From positions 62,001-126,000 of the forward strand of contig NZ_ASWE01000004.1 of NCBI RefSeq assembly GCF_000407505.1: DNA of 64,000 nt, given 5' to 3'. Each line of letters opens with the position of its first letter. Within the stretch, counting starts at the first letter, position 1. The position numbers and the translations under genes are program-made. Positions 39,449-48,233 of the stretch are shown piece after piece. The notes under the pieces are model-generated. The model saw nothing but the letters and a program-made list of their open reading frames with translations, made no database searches and was not told the origin of the DNA. The DNA is from Enterococcus phoeniculicola ATCC BAA-412 (GTDB lineage Bacteria > Bacillota > Bacilli > Lactobacillales > Enterococcaceae).

Positions 39449-39463
39449 TGGCATGATACTTGC
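39449..39463 (+). promoter_or_regulatory. Sigma-54 (-24/-12) promoter of the aco operon
   Basis: TGGCATGATACTTGC has GG at 39450-39451 and GC at 39462-39463 with the required 10-base spacing, matching TGGCAC-N5-TTGC closely. It lies 36 bases upstream of the first gene, downstream of an activator carrying GAFTGA. Confidence 0.9.
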
Positions 39464-39498
39464 TTATTAGTTAAGTGAAAGATAAAGGAGGAGTCAGA

Positions 39499-39801
39499 AT
39501 GAAGTTAAATGCTGGATTCATCTTTTTAGCACAAGGGGCGAATTATCAAACAGACCGTCAGGTAGTCTCTACTCCAAGTGTGGATTTAACTGTCGTAGGG
39601 GTAGCAAATTATGAAGATGCTTGCGTTGCAGCAAAGCAAATGGAGGAGCTGGGGATTGGTGCAATTGAGTTATGCGGAGGATTTGGAATTATCGGTACAG
39701 CGAAAGTTAAAGAGGCAGTTTCAAAGAATGTTGTTGTGGGTGTTGTAAGGTTTGATTTACATCCAGGACTCAGTCATCAAAGTGGCGATGAGTTATTTTA
39801 A
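39499..39801 (+). CDS. DUF6506-family small protein, first gene of aco operon
   Basis: This 100-residue protein without signal or membrane segment begins 'KLNAGFIFLAQGAN' and contains 'VDLTVVGVANYEDACVAAKQMEELGIGAIELCGGFG' (positions about 27-62), the DUF6506 pattern. Its function is unknown. The alternating strand-helix pattern resembles a small alpha/beta fold. AAAGGAGG precedes ATG 39499. It sits between the sigma-54 promoter and lpdA, so it is co-expressed with acetoin dehydrogenase. Its place suggests a helper or regulatory role in acetoin or C4/C2 metabolism, but nothing in the sequence proves it. Confidence 0.75.
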   Translation: MKLNAGFIFLAQGANYQTDRQVVSTPSVDLTVVGVANYEDACVAAKQMEELGIGAIELCGGFGIIGTAKVKEAVSKNVVVGVVRFDLHPGLSHQSGDELF

Positions 39802-39814
39802 GGGAGGGAAGTAG

Positions 39815-41167
39815 ATGAAGTATTTTGATTTAGTCGTTATTGGGGCAGGTCCCGGGGGATATGTATCCGCATTAAGAGCTGCACAATTTGGAAAACAGGT
39901 GGCAGTCGTAGAAAAAAATCAGATTGGTGGTACATGCTTAAATGTGGGATGTATCCCCTCAAAAACGTTTTTAAAGCATAGTGAATGGGCATTAACGTTA
40001 AAAGAAGCCAATCAATATGGACTAAAAAATGAACTACTTGAAATTGACATAAAAAGGCTTGTTAAAAGAAAAGGACAGGTTGTTGGAACCTTGCAAGGCG
40101 GTATTCGACAGCTATTTAAGAAGAATGGCATTGCTTATTATGAAGGAGAGGCACAGCTGTCAAAAAATGGTGACGTTCAAATAGGTGCGGAACAGATCCA
40201 TGGGGAAAATATTCTTCTAGCAACAGGGAGTCATCCATTTGTACCACCGATTGAAGGGCTGGAGTCGATACCCTATTTAACAACAGATACTTTTTTTGAT
40301 ATGGAAAAACTGCCCAACTCATTGGCGATTATTGGTGGAGGGGTGATTGCGATTGAATTAGCATTTGCCATGGCACCACTAGGAGTAAAAGTAACAGTAG
40401 TTGAAGTAGCGCCTGATATTTTATTAACAGAAGATGAAGAAGCACGAAAACTGATAAAAGAACAATTGAAAAAGCTAGGTGTCACCGTTATTACCCAAGC
40501 CGTGATAAAGAAAGTGACCAAGGAGTCTCTTCATTTATCAGACCAACTCATTGCGTTTGACCAGCTCTTAGTTGCTGCGGGAAGAAAGGCAAATTTAGAG
40601 ATTCCCCTTCATTTAGGCTTGAAAGTAACAGAGGACAAAAGGTTTGTATCCGTGAATAAGGGATTTCAAACCTCACAGCCAGCCATTTACGCGGTAGGAG
40701 ATGTTTCAGGTGGATTACAGCTTGCTCATGCGGCCAGTGAAGAAGGACTTGCGGCGGTCTCCCACATGTTTAAAACAGAAAAAATCGTGGTGGACAATAA
40801 CCGAGTTCCTCGCTGTTTGTATACATTTCCAGAGGTAGCGTCTGTAGGTTTATCTGAGCAGCAGGCAAAAGAGTCTGGGCGAGAAATTACAGTGAAGAAC
40901 CTACCCTTTGCAGGAAATGGAAAAGCAATCAGTGGACTGGAAACACAAGGGTTTGTCAAATTGATCACAGACAAAGAGTTTGGAGAAATTTTGGGTGCTG
41001 TCATTGTAGGAGCACATGCCACAGAGATGATTCATACCATTTTAGCAATTATGGCTTCTGAGGGAACAGTGGATGAGCTTGCTTCAATCATTTTTGCCCA
41101 CCCAACGTTGTCAGAGGTACTTGGAGAAACAGCAAAAAGTGTGGTATTTAAAGCAATTCATGAATAA
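39815..41167 (+). CDS. lpdA: Dihydrolipoyl dehydrogenase (E3) of the acetoin dehydrogenase complex
   Basis: This FAD flavoprotein reoxidises the dihydrolipoyl arm and makes NADH. It has the N-terminal FAD motif GAGPGGY, redox-active cysteines Cys41 and Cys46 in GGTCLNVGCIPSK, an NAD-binding GGGVIAIELA and the C-terminal active base region 'IIFAHPTLSEVLGE'. The length of 450 residues means no attached lipoyl domain. The ATG follows GGGAGG, 14 bases after the DUF6506 gene. It precedes the E1 genes here, whereas in Bacillus subtilis acoL is last. Confidence 0.93.
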   Translation: MKYFDLVVIGAGPGGYVSALRAAQFGKQVAVVEKNQIGGTCLNVGCIPSKTFLKHSEWALTLKEANQYGLKNELLEIDIKRLVKRKGQVVGTLQGGIRQLFKKNGIAYYEGEAQLSKNGDVQIGAEQIHGENILLATGSHPFVPPIEGLESIPYLTTDTFFDMEKLPNSLAIIGGGVIAIELAFAMAPLGVKVTVVEVAPDILLTEDEEARKLIKEQLKKLGVTVITQAVIKKVTKESLHLSDQLIAFDQLLVAAGRKANLEIPLHLGLKVTEDKRFVSVNKGFQTSQPAIYAVGDVSGGLQLAHAASEEGLAAVSHMFKTEKIVVDNNRVPRCLYTFPEVASVGLSEQQAKESGREITVKNLPFAGNGKAISGLETQGFVKLITDKEFGEILGAVIVGAHATEMIHTILAIMASEGTVDELASIIFAHPTLSEVLGETAKSVVFKAIHE

Positions 41168-41196
41168 AAAACACGTAAGTCAAGGAGGAATTTGTA

Positions 41197-42153
41197 ATGG
41201 AAAAAGATACAGCACGTTGGATTTATGAAAAAATGAATGATATTCGTCACTTTGAGGATGAAGTACATCGTTATTTTTCAAAAGGAGAGATTCCGGGCTT
41301 TGTTCACTTATATGCAGGAGAAGAAGCGATTGCCTCAAGTATTTGTTCTTTTCTAACAGACGAAGACCAAATCACCAGTACCCACCGAGGTCATGGACAT
41401 TGTGTGGCAAAAGGCTGTGATTTAAATGGGATGATGGCTGAAATTTTTGGTAAATCAACAGGTTTATGTAAAGGTAAGGGCGGTTCCATGCATATTGCCG
41501 ATGTGGATAAAGGAATGTTGGGTGCCAATGGAATTGTTGGCGGAGGCTTTTCTTTAGCGGTAGGAGCAGCGCTCAGAAACAAGTATTTAAAAACGAATAA
41601 TGTTGCTATCTGTTTCTTTGGCGATGGTGCTTCAAATGAAGGAAATTTCCATGAATCACTGAACATGGCTTCTATCTGGAAATTGCCGGTTGTGTTTGTC
41701 TGTGAAAATAATTTGTTTGCTGAATCTACGCCTCAATGGTATTCTTCTGCATCAAAAACAATTGCTGAACGAGCATCAGCTTATAATATGCCCGGTGTTC
41801 AAGTGAATGGGAAAGACGTAGCTGAAATTTATGAGGCAGCAGGGGAAGCGATTGAACGCGCACGAAATGGAGAAGGACCAACTTTAATTGAATGTCGTAC
41901 GTATCGTAACTATGGTCACTTTGAAGGTGACGAACAAAAGTATAAAGCAAAAGAAGGTCAAGAAAAAGAATGGGCAGACGTTGATTGTATTACAGTCTTC
42001 AAAGAAAAAGCTTTAGCAGAAAACTTGCTAACAGCAAAAGAAACAGAAGAAATTGAAACTGCTTCAGTTAAACGGATTGAAGAGGCAGTTGCGTTTGCTA
42101 AGGCAAGCCCAATTCCTGAACCAGAAGCATTATGGGAAGATGTGTTTGCATAG
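41197..42153 (+). CDS. acoA: Acetoin dehydrogenase E1 alpha subunit (thiamine diphosphate-dependent)
   Basis: It forms with the beta subunit the E1 enzyme that cleaves acetoin and passes acetyl to lipoate. The ThDP-binding motif GDGASNEGNFHESLN is present. 'STHRGHGHCVAKG' and 'GKGGSMHIAD' are the E1-alpha substrate-loop hallmarks. The 318-residue length fits acetoin rather than pyruvate E1 alpha, which is usually longer. Operon context with AcoR supports acetoin; a pyruvate or other 2-oxoacid dehydrogenase is the alternative. Confidence 0.9.
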   Translation: MEKDTARWIYEKMNDIRHFEDEVHRYFSKGEIPGFVHLYAGEEAIASSICSFLTDEDQITSTHRGHGHCVAKGCDLNGMMAEIFGKSTGLCKGKGGSMHIADVDKGMLGANGIVGGGFSLAVGAALRNKYLKTNNVAICFFGDGASNEGNFHESLNMASIWKLPVVFVCENNLFAESTPQWYSSASKTIAERASAYNMPGVQVNGKDVAEIYEAAGEAIERARNGEGPTLIECRTYRNYGHFEGDEQKYKAKEGQEKEWADVDCITVFKEKALAENLLTAKETEEIETASVKRIEEAVAFAKASPIPEPEALWEDVFA

Positions 42154-42215
42154 ACACGGTCATAAACAAAAAGAATAGTTAAGAAAGATTCAATTAGGAA
42201 AAGGAGCGAATCACT

Positions 42216-43244
42216 ATGGAAAGAACAACAACGTTTATGGGCGCAATCAACGAAGCTTTGGCAATGGCGATGCGTGAAAATGATCGAATTATTTTATTAG
42301 GAGAGGATATTGCAGGAGGACGTGACGTTGCTCATTTGGAAAATAAGCAGAGTGCTTGGGGCGGTGTAATGGGAGTCACGAAAGGATTATTAGAAGAATT
42401 TGGGACAGACCGTGTCATTGACACCCCAATTTCTGAGCTGGGTTATATGGGAGCTGCTGTGGGAGCTGCTGCAACAGGGTTACATCCAATTCCAGAATTA
42501 ATGTTTAATGATTTCCTTGGCTTTTGTCTAGATGCATTGCTGGCACAAGGTTCTAAAATGCGGTATATGTTTGGCGGAAAAGCGAAAATTCCGATGACTG
42601 TTCGGACAATGCATGGCGCAGGAGCTTCTGCTGCGGGGCAACACTCAGGGTCTTACTATGGCTTACTAGGCTCAATTCCTGCGATTAAAGTTGTCGTTCC
42701 TTCAACACCTTACAACGCAAAAGGCTTGCTACTTGCTGCAACAGAAGAAGAAAATATTGTGATTTTTTCTGAGGATAAAACATTATATAGTCGAAAAGGA
42801 GAGGTTCCAGAAGACTATTACACATTAGAAATTGGCAAAGCACATATTGTTCATGAAGGAAGTCATTTAACAATCGTTACAATCGGGAAGATGCTCTATA
42901 TCGGATTAGAGCTTGTAGAAGAATTAGGGAAAATGGGCATTGAAGTCGAGCTCATTGATTTACTAACGGTAGCACCATGGGATCAAGAAACCGTTTTGAA
43001 CTCTGTGAAAAAAACAGGTCGCTTAATCGTGATTGATGAAGCAAACCCGCATAATAATACAGCAACAGACATCGCGTCTGTAGTGGTTGATAAAGCGTTT
43101 GATTATTTGGATGGACCAGTGAAGTGTGTTTGTGCCCCGAATACACCAGTGCCATTTGCAACAAATTTAGAACAGCTTTATTTACCTACCGCAAAACGTG
43201 TAATGGAAGAAGCAGATGAATTAATCTTTGATTTGAAACAGTAG
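42216..43244 (+). CDS. acoB: Acetoin dehydrogenase E1 beta subunit
   Basis: This is the transketolase-like beta subunit (342 residues). It has 'INEALAMAMRENDRIILLGEDI' at the N-terminus and 'GAAVGAAATGLHPIPELMFNDF' contributing to the ThDP site. The C-terminal transketolase domain has 'VELIDLLTVAPWD'. AAGGAG precedes ATG 42216, 62 bases after acoA. It pairs with AcoA to form the heterotetramer. Confidence 0.92.
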   Translation: MERTTTFMGAINEALAMAMRENDRIILLGEDIAGGRDVAHLENKQSAWGGVMGVTKGLLEEFGTDRVIDTPISELGYMGAAVGAAATGLHPIPELMFNDFLGFCLDALLAQGSKMRYMFGGKAKIPMTVRTMHGAGASAAGQHSGSYYGLLGSIPAIKVVVPSTPYNAKGLLLAATEEENIVIFSEDKTLYSRKGEVPEDYYTLEIGKAHIVHEGSHLTIVTIGKMLYIGLELVEELGKMGIEVELIDLLTVAPWDQETVLNSVKKTGRLIVIDEANPHNNTATDIASVVVDKAFDYLDGPVKCVCAPNTPVPFATNLEQLYLPTAKRVMEEADELIFDLKQ

Positions 43245-43258
43245 GAGGTGAAGAAAAC

Positions 43259-44461
43259 ATGGCAGAAACAATTTTAATGCCTAAATTAGGGCTAACAATG
43301 ACCGAAGGAACCGTTGATATTTGGTATAAAAAAGAAGGTGATCCTGTAAAAAAAGGAGAGGCTCTTTGTGAAATCAGCTCAGAAAAACTTTCTCAAGATG
43401 TGGAAGCAGAAACAGATGGCGTTTTGTTAAAAATTTTAGTTCCTGTAGGAAAAGAGGTTCCTTGTAAAGATCCGATTGGTTTTGTAGGACAACCGGGAGA
43501 AGCACTTCCGAGTTCAGTCGCAGAGCCTGAAAAAGTTGAACAAAAAACAGAAGAGGTCGCTACAGCATCAGTCAGTCCAACAAAAGTGACAGAAGTGACA
43601 GAGAAGACGGGTCGTGTATTCATCTCCCCTTTAGCAAAAAAAATAGCAGAGGAAAAAGGAATTGACTATACAGAGATTGTAGGAACGGGTGGAAACGGTC
43701 GAATTACAAGAAAAGATGTTGAGGCATACAAAGCCCCAGCAAAAGAAATAGCGATGACGCAACAAGTACCAACAGGTGAAGGACTAACGGGTATGAGAAA
43801 GGCCATTGCCAAAAATATGATGAATAGCATCCATTCAAGTGCACAGCTTAGCTTGCACAGGAAAATTGATGTGACAGAGTTAATAGTCTTTAGAAAAGAA
43901 TTAAAAGCAAAGCTTGGCGATAGCGTCAGCAGCAGCGTCTTTAGTTTAAATATCTTTTTAGTGAAGGCTTTAGCACAAGCACTTAGAGAAGTACCGTTGA
44001 TGAATGCCCATTATGATGGCCAGACATATATGAAAAACGAAGAAATTAATATAGGAATTGCGGTTGCCTTAGATGAAGGGTTGATTGTTCCTGTAATTAA
44101 AGGAGCAGAAAAACGCTCATTAAGTAATCTAGCAAAAGAATTTGGTCGAGTAACGACCGCTGCAAAAGATGGAAGCTTGTCTGGGGATGATTTGTCTGGA
44201 GGAACGTTCTCTATGACGAATCTTGGAAGTGAAGGGATTGAATACTTTACCCCAATTTTAAATGCTCCTGAGGTAGGAATCTTAGGTGTAGGGGCATTAA
44301 GCAGTCGGCTAGTGTTGGGCGAAGATAGTGAACTACTTGAGAAAAAAGAGCTACCATTAAGCTTGACGTTTGATCATCAAGTAGTAGATGGTGCACCAGC
44401 TGCACAATTTATGAAGCATTTAGCCAATTATCTTGAACATCCCTACTTGTTGATGGTTTAA
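43259..44461 (+). CDS. acoC: Acetoin dehydrogenase E2 (dihydrolipoamide acetyltransferase)
   Basis: This is the core enzyme that moves acetyl from lipoate to CoA. One lipoyl domain (residues 1-78, lipoyl-lysine Lys43 in ISSEKLSQD) is followed by a linker and a peripheral-subunit-binding domain (about 120-155, 'ISPLAKKIAEEKGID'). The catalytic domain has the active-site HxxxDG as DHQVVDG near the C-terminus. The 400-residue length with a single lipoyl domain is usual in acetoin systems. It is the last gene of the operon. Confidence 0.93.
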   Translation: MAETILMPKLGLTMTEGTVDIWYKKEGDPVKKGEALCEISSEKLSQDVEAETDGVLLKILVPVGKEVPCKDPIGFVGQPGEALPSSVAEPEKVEQKTEEVATASVSPTKVTEVTEKTGRVFISPLAKKIAEEKGIDYTEIVGTGGNGRITRKDVEAYKAPAKEIAMTQQVPTGEGLTGMRKAIAKNMMNSIHSSAQLSLHRKIDVTELIVFRKELKAKLGDSVSSSVFSLNIFLVKALAQALREVPLMNAHYDGQTYMKNEEINIGIAVALDEGLIVPVIKGAEKRSLSNLAKEFGRVTTAAKDGSLSGDDLSGGTFSMTNLGSEGIEYFTPILNAPEVGILGVGALSSRLVLGEDSELLEKKELPLSLTFDHQVVDGAPAAQFMKHLANYLEHPYLLMV

Positions 44462-44472
44462 AAAGTAAATCA

Positions 44473-44520
44473 AAGATACCCACCAATGTTTGTACATACT
44501 CGAACATTGGTGGGTATCTT
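44473..44520. terminator. Terminator shared by acoC and the converging ArsR-type gene
   Basis: GATACCCACCAATGTT (44475-44490) pairs with AACATTGGTGGGTATC (44503-44518), a 16-bp perfect stem with flanking A and T residues. Confidence 0.85.
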
Positions 44521-44537
44521 ATTTATTTCAGCTTTTA

Positions 44538-45428
44538 CTAACTATAGAATGTTTTAATTTTTATATCCTGGTCATAATTTCCAAACCCTTTACCAAAGAG
44601 AGTGCAGCCTCCGATATGTTTTGCATCCTCTTTTACTTCAATTTTTAAATGCCACGTATCCTCATGACTCGGAATATCTGAAATGCTGATTTCCGACAGT
44701 GGGTCTCCTTCCATATATGTCCCATGATTCATGATGCGAATCGTCTTTAAGATACCATACTGATTCAGATTATCAGGATACCAATCGGGTGTATATTTCC
44801 CTCGAATATCTGCAAAATCACCAGGACTCGTCCACGTGCCTAACTCAACTCCGTTTAATGTGAAGGTAATATCAGATGGCCAGTTGTCATTTGAAAAAGG
44901 AAACTCTGAGGAGATTTCCATAGAGATTTCAAGCATCTCAAGTTTTTCAGTTGATGAAAGAAAATTAGGCGACTGATATTCAACAAACCCTTTGGTAAAC
45001 CAAAGAATTCTTGCATCCATGCGGCTAGGATCCATGAAGTATTTGGGTTCATCGACAGGACCGATGAAATCATTTAAGGTCGCAAGACCACAAGTTGGCT
45101 CAACGGAGTAATTTGTGTAGTGTCCTACAGGAATCGTACTTTCTCTGGTATCGAACGCATTAAAGATTTTTTCAGGAAAGTTCACCTCAATTTTATCAAC
45201 ACGAAGGCTAGAGATTTTTTGTTGTCCAACTTTTTCTGTTTTAATTAATTTAGCCTCTTCAAGTTTTTTTATATGCATGGTGACAATGGCACTGCTCAGA
45301 CCTAATTCAGCTGCCAACTCTTTTATATTCATTTTATTCTTTGCTAAAAGCTGGATGATGTTGATTCGGACATTGCTAGCTAAAGCCTCATAGACAGGCA
45401 ATGCTTCGGAATTAATTTCTAATTGCAT
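44538..45428 (-). CDS. ArsR-type HTH regulator with long C-terminal ligand-binding domain
   Basis: The N-terminal 75 residues form an ArsR-like winged helix ('ASNVRINIIQLLAKNKMNIKE', recognition region 'LSSAIVTMHIKKLEEA'). No metal-binding cysteine pair is seen. The following 220 residues are a beta-rich domain not typical of metal sensors ('FTLNGVELGTWTSPGDFAD'), likely binding a sugar. ATG 45428 follows GAGG; the GTG at 45437 overlaps that site. It is divergent from the arabinan ABC-importer operon and is its probable regulator, with inverted repeats in the gap. Confidence 0.85.
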   Translation of the reverse strand: MQLEINSEALPVYEALASNVRINIIQLLAKNKMNIKELAAELGLSSAIVTMHIKKLEEAKLIKTEKVGQQKISSLRVDKIEVNFPEKIFNAFDTRESTIPVGHYTNYSVEPTCGLATLNDFIGPVDEPKYFMDPSRMDARILWFTKGFVEYQSPNFLSSTEKLEMLEISMEISSEFPFSNDNWPSDITFTLNGVELGTWTSPGDFADIRGKYTPDWYPDNLNQYGILKTIRIMNHGTYMEGDPLSEISISDIPSHEDTWHLKIEVKEDAKHIGGCTLFGKGFGNYDQDIKIKTFYS

Positions 45429-45474
45429 CTTATTCACCTCGTGAATCCGTTTTATTTGACTTCATATTAACATA

Positions 45475-45524
45475 TTTATTAACAACTGTAAAACAAATCT
45501 TTATAAATCTATATTGTTAATAAA
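45475..45524. promoter_or_regulatory. Inverted repeat TTTATTAACAA ... TTGTTAATAAA, candidate ArsR-type operator
   Basis: Two perfect 11-base arms (45475-45485 and 45514-45524) are separated by 28 bases, between the divergent regulator and importer. The arm centres are 39 bases apart, close to four helical turns, so two dimers or a looped dimer could bind. Confidence 0.6.
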
Positions 45525-45537
45525 AACATTAATCGAT

Positions 45538-45551
45538 AGTTTAGTTAAACT
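45538..45551. promoter_or_regulatory. Short palindrome AGTTTA-GT-TAAACT
   Basis: Perfect 6-base arms lie 23 bases ahead of the -35 of the importer promoter, placing them where an activator or repressor would bind. Confidence 0.45.
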
Positions 45552-45573
45552 GATTATTTTAATATAAATGCTA

Positions 45574-45602
45574 TTGACAGCGATTTCATTTCGTTTTATT
45601 AT
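45574..45602 (+). promoter_or_regulatory. Promoter of the arabinan importer operon with overlapping cre
   Basis: TTGACA (45574-45579) lies 17 bases from TATTAT (45597-45602). TGACAGCGATTTCA (45575-45588) matches the cre consensus at all fixed positions and covers the -35, so CcpA would block initiation. The gap 45429-45779 holds this promoter, the inverted repeats above and a leader of about 170 bases with no gene. Confidence 0.85.
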
Positions 45603-45779
45603 TTAGTTGTAAATTGAAAGGGGTTGCTTATTGGGACCGAATGTTTAGTTTTGGAATAATTTATTTATTTTTAAGTTTTGTAGTTTCATCACTTTTTTAA
45701 GAAATATTAGAAGTTTGTCTTGTCAAGTTATTATCAATTGAATGAAGAGAACAAAATTATGAAGAAGGAGAGTTTTGAG

Positions 45780-47120
45780 ATGAAAGCGAGTAAAACAATT
45801 TTAACAGCCGCAGCAATTGCTCTAAGTACAATCGTTTTAGGTGCATGTGGAAGTGGGAGTAAGGATAAGTCTGATTCGAATGGAAATGACGAATTAACAT
45901 TCATGTTTCGAGGGGGAGAGGATGAGAAAAAGGCATATAGTGCTGCGATTAAAAAGTTTGAAGAAGCAGAAGACGTAAAAGTAAAAATTATATCTACGGA
46001 TGCAGATCAGTATGCAACAAAATTACAAGCAGCTATATCAGGTGGAAATTTACCGGATGTATTTTATATAGAACAAAGTAGCTTAATGCCATATGTGGAT
46101 AACGGTGTCTTGCTGGATATCACCGATGAAGTGGAAAAATCGGACTTTGATTTATCAAATGTTTGGGAATATGGCGTAAATAGTTATCGATATGATGGAG
46201 AGAAAGTGGGCAGTGGTGCTCTTTATGGGCTACCTAAAGATGTTGGACCATTTGCATTAGGCTATAACAAGCAGATGTTTAAAGATGCAGGAATTGAGCT
46301 GCCAGATAAGGATAAACCATACACTTGGGAAGAATTTGCAAAAGTATCTCAAGCGCTGACAAAGGATACGGATGGTGATGGAGAATTAGATCAGTGGGCA
46401 ACTGGTTTTAATGTAAACTGGAGTTTACAGGCATTTGCATGGAGTAATGGTGGTGATTGGATCAATGAAGACAAAACGAAGGTTGTGGTGGATACACCGG
46501 AATTTGCCGAATCCTTGCAATTTTTTGCAGATTTACAAAACAAATATAAAGTGACACCCTCTATTTCAGATGCACAAACTCTAGATACGTATCAACGCTG
46601 GATGAATGGTGAAATCGCGTTCTTCCCAGTAGGTCCATGGGACATGAGTACGTATGCAGGATTGGACTTTGAATACGATTTAATTCCTTGGCCTGCTGGA
46701 TCAACAGGACGGCCAGCAACTTATGTAGGTTCTTTAGGGATTGGTGTATCAAGCAAAACAAAATCTCCAGAAAAAGCTGTTAAACTTGTCGAATATTTAA
46801 GTGCGTCAGAAGAAGGACAACAGCAATTAGTAGATGCACAAATTCAGATTCCTAACTTAATTGATATGGCTGAAAAATGGGCTTCTGCGACAGATAAGGT
46901 TCCTAATAATAAAGAAGAATTCCTTCAAATTGTACAAGATTATGGTCGTCCTATGCCAGCAGCAGCAACGTATAATGCAGAATGGTATGATGAGTTCTTT
47001 ATTAATATCCAATCGGTATTAGATGGAGATCAAACAGCTGCTGATTATGTAAAAGAAGTTCAGCCGCGTATGCAGGCAAAACTAGATGAAGCAATTCAAC
47101 AACAAGAAACTGCTAAGTAA
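45780..47120 (+). CDS. Extracellular sugar-binding lipoprotein of ABC importer (arabino-oligosaccharide type)
   Basis: This family 1 solute-binding protein of 446 residues has a lipobox LGAC, so it is anchored outside the membrane. Hallmarks are '[22 protein letters not shown]' after the signal, '[16 protein letters not shown]' and '[12 protein letters not shown]'. ATG 45780 follows AAGGAG; the longer frame from 45720 has no site. It opens an operon with two permeases and arabinan-degrading enzymes, so arabino-oligosaccharides are the likely cargo. Intercistronic hairpins before the permeases suggest the binding protein is made in excess. Confidence 0.92.
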   Translation: MKASKTILTAAAIALSTIVLGACGSGSKDKSDSNGNDELTFMFRGGEDEKKAYSAAIKKFEEAEDVKVKIISTDADQYATKLQAAISGGNLPDVFYIEQSSLMPYVDNGVLLDITDEVEKSDFDLSNVWEYGVNSYRYDGEKVGSGALYGLPKDVGPFALGYNKQMFKDAGIELPDKDKPYTWEEFAKVSQALTKDTDGDGELDQWATGFNVNWSLQAFAWSNGGDWINEDKTKVVVDTPEFAESLQFFADLQNKYKVTPSISDAQTLDTYQRWMNGEIAFFPVGPWDMSTYAGLDFEYDLIPWPAGSTGRPATYVGSLGIGVSSKTKSPEKAVKLVEYLSASEEGQQQLVDAQIQIPNLIDMAEKWASATDKVPNNKEEFLQIVQDYGRPMPAAATYNAEWYDEFFINIQSVLDGDQTAADYVKEVQPRMQAKLDEAIQQQETAK

Positions 47121-47181
47121 AAAATTTAAAGCAAGCTGTCACTCAACTTTAAATGAGTAATAACTTGTAGTTGAAAAATCA

Positions 47182-47249
47182 ACAGATTTAATCTGTATGT
47201 AGAATCAAAAAGAAATAAGTAGCTGGGGGAATTTTTGTTGCTCCAGCTA
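47182..47249 (+). other. Two intercistronic hairpins between binding protein and permeases
   Basis: ACAGAT-TTA-ATCTGT (47182-47196) and TAGCTGG ... CCAGCTA (47220-47249) lie in the 168-base gap. No T-run follows the second, so partial termination or mRNA stabilisation is more likely than full termination. Confidence 0.55.
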
Positions 47250-47288
47250 TGCTCTTTGGACGTTCGACTATTTTAAGGGGGCACTAGT

Positions 47289-48218
47289 ATGGAGATGTCA
47301 GCCAAAATGAACAAGAAAAAAACAAGTAAAGCACCAAAAAGTAATTTATATAAGAAAGAGCATAGAGTTGCCTTTTTATTTGTTCTTTTGCCAGTAGTAG
47401 GATTTATTTTATTTTCATTAATTCCGTTATTGTATTCTGCCTATGCGGCGTTTACCGATTGGAATGGGCTTGGCCAAATGAATTTTATTGGATTTGATAA
47501 TTTTAGAAAACTTTTTAAAGATGAGTATTTTTATAAAACTTTGTTTAATACCTTATACCTAATGCTGGGTATTCCGATTGGATTATTTCTCTCGTTTATT
47601 TTAGCGTCTGCGTTAAGCAGAGGAATAAAAGGAACAACTATTTTTAGAACCATCTACTATATTCCAGTGATTTCATCCTTAGCAGCAATCTCAATTTTAT
47701 GGCAATGGGCTTATAATGGTGATTTTGGTTTAGTCAATCAAGTACTAGATATTTTTGGTATCGATGGTCCTAATTGGTTGCAAAATCCTGATACCGTGAA
47801 GCCTGCGATTATTATTATGACTGTTTGGAAAGGATTAGGGTACTCGATGTTGCTTTATCTTGCTGCAATTCAAAGTGTCCCAAAAACATTTTATGAAGCG
47901 GCCGAATTAGATGGGGCTTCGTCTTTTCAGAAATTTAAAAATATCACATGGCCAATGGTAAAACCAGTAACATTTTTCTTAGTAGTAACCAACATAATTG
48001 GTGGCTCTCAAATATTTACAGAAATTAATATTATGACGCCAACAGGTGGACCTAAGTATAGTTCAGCAACCATTGTTTGGTACATTTGGCAAAAGGCGTT
48101 TAAGAACTGGCAGATGGGATACGCTAGTAGCATGGCGTTAATTTTAGCTATATTAGTGTTTGCTGTCACTGCATTCCAATTTTATATGAATAACCGTTCA
48201 AGCTATTCGATGGATTAA
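47289..48218 (+). CDS. Carbohydrate ABC transporter permease, MalF/AraP type
   Basis: This membrane subunit has 309 residues and six helices after a basic N-terminus. The EAA loop that docks the ATPase is 'YEAAELDGASSFQKFKNITWP' (about residues 200-220). AAGGGGG precedes ATG 47289. Its partner is the next gene. No ATPase gene lies in the operon, so a shared MsmK/MsmX-type ATPase encoded elsewhere probably energises it. Confidence 0.93.
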   Translation: MEMSAKMNKKKTSKAPKSNLYKKEHRVAFLFVLLPVVGFILFSLIPLLYSAYAAFTDWNGLGQMNFIGFDNFRKLFKDEYFYKTLFNTLYLMLGIPIGLFLSFILASALSRGIKGTTIFRTIYYIPVISSLAAISILWQWAYNGDFGLVNQVLDIFGIDGPNWLQNPDTVKPAIIIMTVWKGLGYSMLLYLAAIQSVPKTFYEAAELDGASSFQKFKNITWPMVKPVTFFLVVTNIIGGSQIFTEINIMTPTGGPKYSSATIVWYIWQKAFKNWQMGYASSMALILAILVFAVTAFQFYMNNRSSYSMD

Positions 48219-48233
48219 AAGGAGGGACTATCA

